DNA of 64,000 nucleotides from positions 304,647 through 368,646 of the forward strand of contig NZ_LGJH01000166.1 of the NCBI RefSeq assembly GCF_001298105.1, written 5' to 3'. This DNA is from Novosphingobium sp. ST904. Its GTDB lineage: Bacteria > Pseudomonadota > Alphaproteobacteria > Sphingomonadales > Sphingomonadaceae. A program made the translations under genes and the position numbers. Below, one piece after another: positions 59,127-64,000 of this stretch; within the stretch, counting starts at the first letter, position 1, and each line of letters opens with the position of its first letter. Below the pieces are notes generated by a model, which worked only from the letters and a program-made list of their open reading frames with translations, made no database searches and was not told the DNA's origin.

Positions 59127-60398
59127 CTATTCCAGCTTGAGGTGCAGGGCGGCAAGCCCCCGGATGATGTAGCTGGGCTCATAGGCGATGCGGCGCGCTT
59201 CGGCGGGGCCGTGATGCTCTTCGTCCAGGGTGATGCTGCGGGTCTGTTCGAGCAGCCGGTCGAGCAGGACCGAGACTTCGGCGCGGGCCAGCGGCGCGCC
59301 GGCGCAAGTGTGGGCACCGCGGCCGAAAGCGACATGTTCCTTGATGCGCGGCCGCCCGATCACGAACCGCTCGGGTTCATCCCAGCGGCGCGGGTCGCGA
59401 TTGGCCGCCGCGAGCGAGATGACGAGGCGCTGCCCGGCGGGAATTTCCACGCCCGCCAGCGTCGTTCGGCGCGAGGCGATGCGGAAGGTGGCCTTGGTCG
59501 AACCCTCTATGCGCAGGACTTCTTCCAGGAACGGGCCGATCAGGCTGCGATCCTCCCGCAGGCGCTGCTGGAGTGTCTGGTCCTCGGCAAGGCGGCGCAG
59601 GGCATTGCCGATCAGTTTGGCGCTGGTGTCCTGTCCGGCCGCGAACAGGAACATGGCGGACTTGACCACTTCCATCGCGTCCGGCGTCGATCCGTCGGGA
59701 TAGCGGGCAAGCGCCATTTCCGTCATCACGTCGTCCTGCGGAACGGCGCGGCGTTCCGCGATGTAGCGGGCGAAGTAGCCGGCCATCGCCAGCAGGGGAT
59801 GAATGCTCTGGCCATCGTCGGCGGCATCCATGTTGCCCGGCGGCGGCGCGGAATCGATGAGCGCGCGGAAGGCCTCGCGGTCCTGCGCGGGAACGCCCAG
59901 CAAGTCGGCGATGACCATGGTGACGAAGGGTGTCGCCACTTCGGCCACAAGTTCGCAGCCGCCACGTTCGACAAGGCCGCGCACCATGTCTTCGGCATAG
60001 CCGCGCATGAATTCGCCGTTCGCGCGTAGCCGCGAAGGCGTGAACAGCGGGTTGAGCAAGGACCGCGCCGCTGCGTGCCGGTTTCCGTCATAGGATACCA
60101 GCAGTTCCATCTCGCCGCTGGGATGGGCCGCAAGCTGCGCAGAAATGTCGTCGCCTTCGGGTTCGAAAGGGAGCGGCGCCAGCGGATCGGGGTTGAGCCA
60201 TGACGAGAAATCGCGGGTGTTCAGGAGCACTTCCACCGCTTCCGCGAACGCCGTCACGATCAGCACGTCGCGGCCCGGCATCTGCGTGACCGCGCCCCGC
60301 GCGCGCAAGCTTTCGAAATAATCGTAGGGGTCCAGCAAGACGGCATGGTCGGTGAAATAGTCGCGTTCCGCGATGCCGGCCTCGGGGGTGGTTGCCAT
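59127..60398 (-). CDS. cytochrome P450
   Basis: A 423-residue soluble bacterial P450. The heme-binding loop is HVAFGRGAHTCAGAPLARAE (Cys about residue 345), the oxygen-activating I-helix has MFLFAAGQDTS, and ExxR is in LEEVLRIEG. The sequence after it, STKATFRIASR, suits CYP enzymes of sphingomonads acting on terpenoid or aromatic substrates, but the substrate cannot be read off. Start 60398 follows GGGAGAAG. No ferredoxin or ferredoxin reductase gene is beside it, so redox partners must be elsewhere. The gene is convergent with HxlR. Confidence 0.93.
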   Translation of the reverse strand: MATTPEAGIAERDYFTDHAVLLDPYDYFESLRARGAVTQMPGRDVLIVTAFAEAVEVLLNTRDFSSWLNPDPLAPLPFEPEGDDISAQLAAHPSGEMELLVSYDGNRHAAARSLLNPLFTPSRLRANGEFMRGYAEDMVRGLVERGGCELVAEVATPFVTMVIADLLGVPAQDREAFRALIDSAPPPGNMDAADDGQSIHPLLAMAGYFARYIAERRAVPQDDVMTEMALARYPDGSTPDAMEVVKSAMFLFAAGQDTSAKLIGNALRRLAEDQTLQQRLREDRSLIGPFLEEVLRIEGSTKATFRIASRRTTLAGVEIPAGQRLVISLAAANRDPRRWDEPERFVIGRPRIKEHVAFGRGAHTCAGAPLARAEVSVLLDRLLEQTRSITLDEEHHGPAEARRIAYEPSYIIRGLAALHLKLE

Positions 60399-60440
60399 GG
60401 TTCTTCTCCCGATCATCCGCAGGATCGTGCTGTCCTGCAA

Positions 60441-60463
60441 TTATGATATATTGTGGATCGTAA
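60441..60463. promoter_or_regulatory. imperfect inverted repeat upstream of the P450 gene
   Basis: TTATGAT and ATCGTAA, with 9 bases between, pair in six of seven positions. It lies in an AT-rich pocket (the least GC-rich stretch nearby) between the P450 start and the ABC gene. A dimeric repressor or activator site is possible; unproven. Confidence 0.35.
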
Positions 60464-60553
60464 ATCCAACGAAGAAGCGCGTCAACGCCGGGAATGGCTG
60501 CGCGGCGCACACGCGCCCTTTACTGGCGCGCGAACCTGCCCCACATGCGGGCC

Positions 60554-61501
60554 ATGACCAGCACGACCTCTGCCGCCATCTCGATCCGCGACCTCAAGAA
60601 GCGCTATGCGCCCGCCGGCAGCGGCGAGGGCAAGCTGGCGCTCAAGGGCGTGTCGTTCGACGTGCCCGAGGGCGGCATCTTCGGCCTGCTCGGGCCGAAC
60701 GGGGCGGGCAAGTCGACGCTCATCAACATCATGGCGGGCCTCGTCCGCAAGACCTCGGGCACGATCGACATCTGGGGCTTCGATATCGACAGGCACCAGC
60801 GCAACGCAAAGCGTTCGATCGGCATCGTGCCGCAGGAAATCGTGTTCGATCCGTTCTTTACGCCGTTCGAGGTGCTGGAGAATCAGGCCGGGCTCTACGG
60901 CATCACCAAGGCGCTTCGCCGTTCGGAAGAGCTGCTGCGGGCGGTCCATCTTTCCGACAAGCGCGATGCTTACGCCCGCACCCTTTCGGGTGGCATGAAG
61001 CGTCGTCTGCTGATCGCCAAGGCGCTGGTCCACCAGCCGCCGGTGCTCGTGCTCGACGAGCCGACCGCAGGTGTCGACGTCGAACTGCGCCGCCAGCTCT
61101 GGGAACTGGTCAGCGAACTGAACCGCGAAGGCGCGACGATCGTGCTGACCACGCACTACCTCGAGGAAGCCGAGGAACTGTGCGACCGTATCGCCATCAT
61201 CAATCATGGCGAACTGATCGCCAACAAGCCGACTCGCGAACTGGTCGGCATGGCACGCGAGAAGATCCTCGTCCTCACCTTCGACCGCGACGTGACCGCG
61301 TTGCCCACCCATCCCGGTTTCCTCAAGTCTGAAAAGATCGGCGAACGGGTCCTGCAGGTCACTTACGACAAGGACCGCAGCAATGCCGGGGAAATCCTGT
61401 CGGCCGTGCAGGCGCAGGGCTTCGCCATCGTTGACGTGACCACGCGCGAGGCGGATCTGGAGGACGTGTTCGTCAGCCTCACGAGTGCCGTGGCGGCCTG
61501 A
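60554..61501 (+). CDS. ABC transporter ATP-binding protein (ABC-2 type)
   Basis: A 315-residue ATPase: Walker A GLLGPNGAGKSTLINIM (about residue 50), Q-loop IGIVPQEIVFDPFFT, signature TLSGGMKRRLLIAKAL, Walker B VLVLDEPTAGVD and H-loop VLTTHYLEEAEEL. The C-terminal 90 residues (READLEDVFVSLTS) match drug- and polysaccharide-export ATPases of the CcmA/DrrA type. The usual membrane partner (ABC-2 permease) is not next to it; the following gene encodes a separate SMR transporter. The start at 60554 (MTSTTSAAISIRDL) is the Met closest to the domain. Confidence 0.92.
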   Translation: MTSTTSAAISIRDLKKRYAPAGSGEGKLALKGVSFDVPEGGIFGLLGPNGAGKSTLINIMAGLVRKTSGTIDIWGFDIDRHQRNAKRSIGIVPQEIVFDPFFTPFEVLENQAGLYGITKALRRSEELLRAVHLSDKRDAYARTLSGGMKRRLLIAKALVHQPPVLVLDEPTAGVDVELRRQLWELVSELNREGATIVLTTHYLEEAEELCDRIAIINHGELIANKPTRELVGMAREKILVLTFDRDVTALPTHPGFLKSEKIGERVLQVTYDKDRSNAGEILSAVQAQGFAIVDVTTREADLEDVFVSLTSAVAA

Positions 61502-61509
61502 AAAGGGCG

Positions 61510-61839
61510 ATGAGCTACATCTATCTCGTCATCGCCATCATCGCGGAAGTCATCGCGACCTCGTTCCTGAAACAGTCCGAGGGTTTTGCGAAGCTGGTAC
61601 CCACCGCGATCATGGCGGCGGGGTACATCGTGGCGTTCTTCTGCCTGTCGCTCGCCCTGCGGAGCATCCCGACGGGCGTGGCCTATGCGATCTGGTCAGG
61701 CGTGGGGATCGTCCTGATCACGGCGATCGCGTGGATATTCCAGGGTCAAAAGCTCGATGTCCCGGCCTTGATCGGAATTGCGCTCATCATGGCGGGCGTG
61801 ATGGTGATGAACCTGTTCTCCGGAGCGACCGGGCACTGA
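61510..61839 (+). CDS. SMR multidrug transporter, EmrE/QacE type
   Basis: A 109-residue four-helix proton antiporter that exports lipophilic cations. It begins MSYIYLVIAIIAEVIATSFLK with the essential Glu in helix 1, followed by SEGFAKLVPT, and has IPTGVAYAIWSGVGIVLIT in helix 3, features of the Qac/EmrE subtype (not the Gdx type seen at 5348). It starts 9 bases after the ABC ATPase stop and is probably co-transcribed with it. A role in resistance to quaternary ammonium compounds is inferred. Confidence 0.92.
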   Translation: MSYIYLVIAIIAEVIATSFLKQSEGFAKLVPTAIMAAGYIVAFFCLSLALRSIPTGVAYAIWSGVGIVLITAIAWIFQGQKLDVPALIGIALIMAGVMVMNLFSGATGH

Positions 61840-61882
61840 CGGTTCGGCAATTCGCCGCCGGGGCCTCTCCAGCTTGCCCCGA

Positions 61883-62062
61883 TCAGCTTTTTTCCGTGTC
61901 CTCTTTCCATACCTTGTGCGCCTGGCGGCGTATATCCTTGCCGCAACCCAGGCATGTCGAGGTATAGTGCGTGCCGTCCCAATGTACGGTGTTCCGGTTG
62001 GGCTCGTGTCGGTTGAAAGTGCAAAGCACCGTTTGAAATGGTTGCTTGGAAAAGGCTGACAT
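61883..62062 (-). CDS. small zinc-ribbon-like protein with CxxC
   Basis: A 59-residue protein starting MSAFSKQPFQTVLCTFNRHEP and containing VHWDGTHYTSTCLGCGKDIRR with a CxxC pair. Together with the early Cys and nearby His this might form a single metal site. I recall related tiny proteins in sphingomonads, without a function. The ribosome site is weak. It converges with the SMR gene and is divergent from nadB. Confidence 0.65.
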   Translation of the reverse strand: MSAFSKQPFQTVLCTFNRHEPNRNTVHWDGTHYTSTCLGCGKDIRRQAHKVWKEDTEKS

Positions 62063-62280
62063 TGCGGCACGCTCCGTACTGGAGTTCAGATCACGAAGCA
62101 GTTCCAACTGCTTCCCTGCGTGCGACCGCCCGGCAGACCTCGTGCGTTTTTCTGATTATCTTGTTGTGAATGCTCGGCAACCTTACCCCTTGCGACGCTG
62201 CACTGCAACATGATTGCAGGGCAAATACGGATGCAAAGCTAAATATTGCGCACCGGTCATAGTCTGGGCATGGAGCCGTC

Positions 62281-63889
62281 ATGACCATGTCCAATGTCCC
62301 CTCCGACAATGCTTGCTCCAGCGCCCATGATGTCATCGTCGTCGGCTCCGGCGCTGCCGGCCTCACCGCGGCGCTTGCGCTGGCAGACAGGCTCAAGGTT
62401 CTCGTGCTGGCGAAGGCAGTCTCACCGGCGGCTCCACCGCCTGGGCGCAAGGGGGCATCGCGGCGGTGCTCGACGCGGGAGATACCTTCGAGGAGCACAT
62501 CAACGACACCATGATCGCCGGCGCGGCCTCAACCGGCTGGAGACCGTGGAGTTCGTGATCGAGCGCGCACCTCATGCGATCGAGCGGCTGGTCGAACTGG
62601 GGGTGCCGTTCAACACCGAGGGCAGCGAACTGCACCTCACCCGGGAGGGCGGCCATTCCCACCGCCGCATCGTCCACGTCGCCGATGCGACCGGCTGGGC
62701 GGTGCAGAGCGCGCTGCTCAAGGCGGCGGAAAGCCATCCCAACATCACCTGCTGCCAGGTCAGTCCTGCATAGACCTCATCACCGGGCGCCATGAACTGC
62801 GCTATTCGGGATCGGGCCGGGTCTGGGGCGTCTATGCGCTCGACGAAAAGACCGGCCGCGTCGAGGCGCATACCGCCGCCGCGACGATCCTTGCCACTGG
62901 CGGGGCGGGCCGCGTCTACCAGTTCAGCACGCGCCGCGCGCGCCACCGGAGACGGCATCGCCATGGCCTGGCGGGCGGGCGCGCGCGTTTCCAACATGGA
63001 AATGATGCAGTTCCACCCGACCTGCCTCTACAACCTCGACGTGAAGAACTTCCTCATCACCGAGGCTGTTCGCGGCGAAGGCGGGCAGCTCAGGCATCCC
63101 GTCACCGGGCACCGTTTCATGCCCGATTACGACCAGCGCGCCGAACTGGCCCCGCGCGATGTCGTGGCCCGCGCCATCGACGATCAGATCAAGCGCTATG
63201 GCCTCGATTATGTCCACCTCGACATCAGCCACCAACCCGAGGCGTTCATCCGCGAGCATTTCCCGAACATCTACGAGAAGCTGCTCGGCCTCGGCATCGA
63301 CATGACGAAGGAACCGATCCCGGTCGTCCCGGCGCAGCACTATACCTGCGGGGGCGTGCTCATCGATCTCGATGGCAAGACCGACCTGCCCGGCCTCTAT
63401 GCGGCCGGGGAATGCACCGAAAGCGGCCTTCACGGCGCCAACCGTCTCGCCTCGAACTCGCTGCTCGAATGCTTCGTCTTCGGCGAGGCCTGTGCCGCGC
63501 ATATCCTCGACAACTGGGATACGTTCGACGCGCCCCCGCCGGTTCGCGCCTGGGATGAAAGCCGCGTGACCGATTCCGACGAGGAAGTCGTCATCAAGCA
63601 GAACTGGACGGAAATCCGGCGCTTCATGTGGAACTACGTCGGCATCGTGCGCACGACCAAGCGCCTCGAACGCGCCATGCACCGCATCCAGATGCTCAAC
63701 GGCGAGGTGGAGGAATATTACCGCCACTTCCGCGTGCGCACGGACCTGATCGAACTGCGCAATCTGCTGCAGACCGCCGAACTCATCGTGCGATCCGCGC
63801 TGCATCGGCATGAGAGCAGGGGCCTGCATTTCACGCTGGACTATCCGGAGACGGAAGGGGAACCGCACGATACGGTGCTCGTGCCCTGA
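62281..63889 (+). CDS. nadB: L-aspartate oxidase NadB, four frameshifts
   Basis: NadB oxidises aspartate to iminoaspartate with FAD, the first step in NAD synthesis. The start MTMSNVPSDNACSSAHDVIVVGSGAAGLTAALALAD covers the FAD-binding fold, and the end GEPHDTVLVP is intact. Between them, breaks near 62415 (LAKGSLTGGSTAWAQGG), 62526 (IAGAGLNRLETVEF), 62749 (NITLLPGQSCIDLI) and 62930 (after VYQFST) are each mended by one base, or by two at the last. The catalytic area GEGGQLRHP and CTESGLHGANRLASNSLLECFVFG is intact. The size is the normal 530 residues or so. The number of breaks in a single conserved gene points to sequence error. Confidence 0.93.
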
Positions 63890-63897
63890 CGGAACAA

Positions 63898-63917
63898 GGG
63901 GGCGTGGCACCGCCCCC
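63898..63917 (+). terminator. hairpin after nadB
   Basis: GGGGGCG (63898-63904) pairs with CGCCCCC (63911-63917) around a 6-base loop. It begins 8 bases after the nadB stop. No T-run follows, so only a weak terminator is implied. Confidence 0.5.
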
Positions 63918-63935
63918 GTCCACCTAGGTCGTAAA

Positions 63936-64000
63936 CTCATAAACGGCACCATCGAGGCGCCCAAATGGCGAACAGCTCGGGCCGAAGGTGCGTTTATGAG
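63936..64000. repeat. 10-bp inverted repeats at the window edge, possible mobile-element end
   Basis: CTCATAAACG at 63936-63945 is repeated in inverted form as CGTTTATGAG at 63991-64000, the last bases of the window. The preceding CTAGGTCGTAAA and this arrangement recall insertion-sequence ends seen in alphaproteobacteria, but no transposase can be seen because the window stops here. Confidence 0.35.

Overview
The window is a GC-rich stretch of alphaproteobacterial chromosome. Protein families, gene order and the GC-saturated third codon positions all point to the Sphingomonadales, with Novosphingobium or a close relative most likely; this is inferred from recall and no search was run. Nearly everything is core chromosome: replication and repair (ftsK, ruvC, ruvA, ruvB, recQ, gyrB), central metabolism (pyk, acnA, nadE, nadB, guaA), methionine synthesis (metF and a split metH), nitrogen sensing (glnD), envelope functions (lgt, an L,D-transpeptidase, lipoproteins) and many small conserved proteins. 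I see no prophage, integron, CRISPR array, rRNA or tRNA. The only hint of a mobile element is a terminal-repeat-like sequence in the last 65 bases.

Layout: 1-6161 holds ftsK (cut by the window edge), a thiamine-phosphate-synthase-like gene, yggS, pyruvate kinase, a DUF1244 gene, a Gdx-type guanidinium exporter and gapR. 6323-12137 holds yebC, a secreted protein, ruvC, a nucleoside deaminase, a GT22 glycosyltransferase on the other strand, then ruvA, a 48-residue gene and ruvB. 12384-13268 is a Gly/Ser/Thr-rich protein with a PEP-CTERM-like tail. 13423-24498 holds acnA, a DMT permease, an L,D-transpeptidase, small genes, a GST, recQ, an SDR and a Kef-type antiporter. 24640-30957 is a methionine operon read leftward: ArsR-methyltransferase regulator, metF, homocysteine methyltransferase (first part of a split MetH), a GNAT gene, then the rest of MetH. 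A perfect 22-bp palindrome lies directly upstream of the regulator.

31126-43801 holds a small lipoprotein, nadE, a YbaY-like lipoprotein, benE, gltX, a leftward lgt-midA-DUF2306-patatin-bdhA cluster and glnD. 43855-52399 holds a 5'-nucleotidase, an operon of a TPR-like protein, an M1 aminopeptidase and a zincin, and gyrB. A 26-residue membrane protein with its own terminator lies between gyrB and guaA. 52957-63889 holds guaA, an O6-alkylguanine methyltransferase, DoxX, a secreted protein, tldD, a zinc-finger protein, azoR with a divergent HxlR regulator, a cytochrome P450, an ABC ATPase, a second (EmrE-like) SMR transporter, a small CxxC protein and nadB.

An important caveat is that at least ten genes, several of them essential, are broken by single-base frameshifts (about 19 in all, four each in acnA and nadB). 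The shifts are mostly missing G or C bases, and each is repaired by one base. This looks like sequence or assembly error, not real gene decay, so those coordinates span the intended gene. I found no convincing wholly new system. The leads most worth following are the guanidine-II-like hairpin before the Gdx exporter, the palindrome controlling the methionine operon, the two tiny genes, and the apparently leaderless promoters of yggS and guaA.
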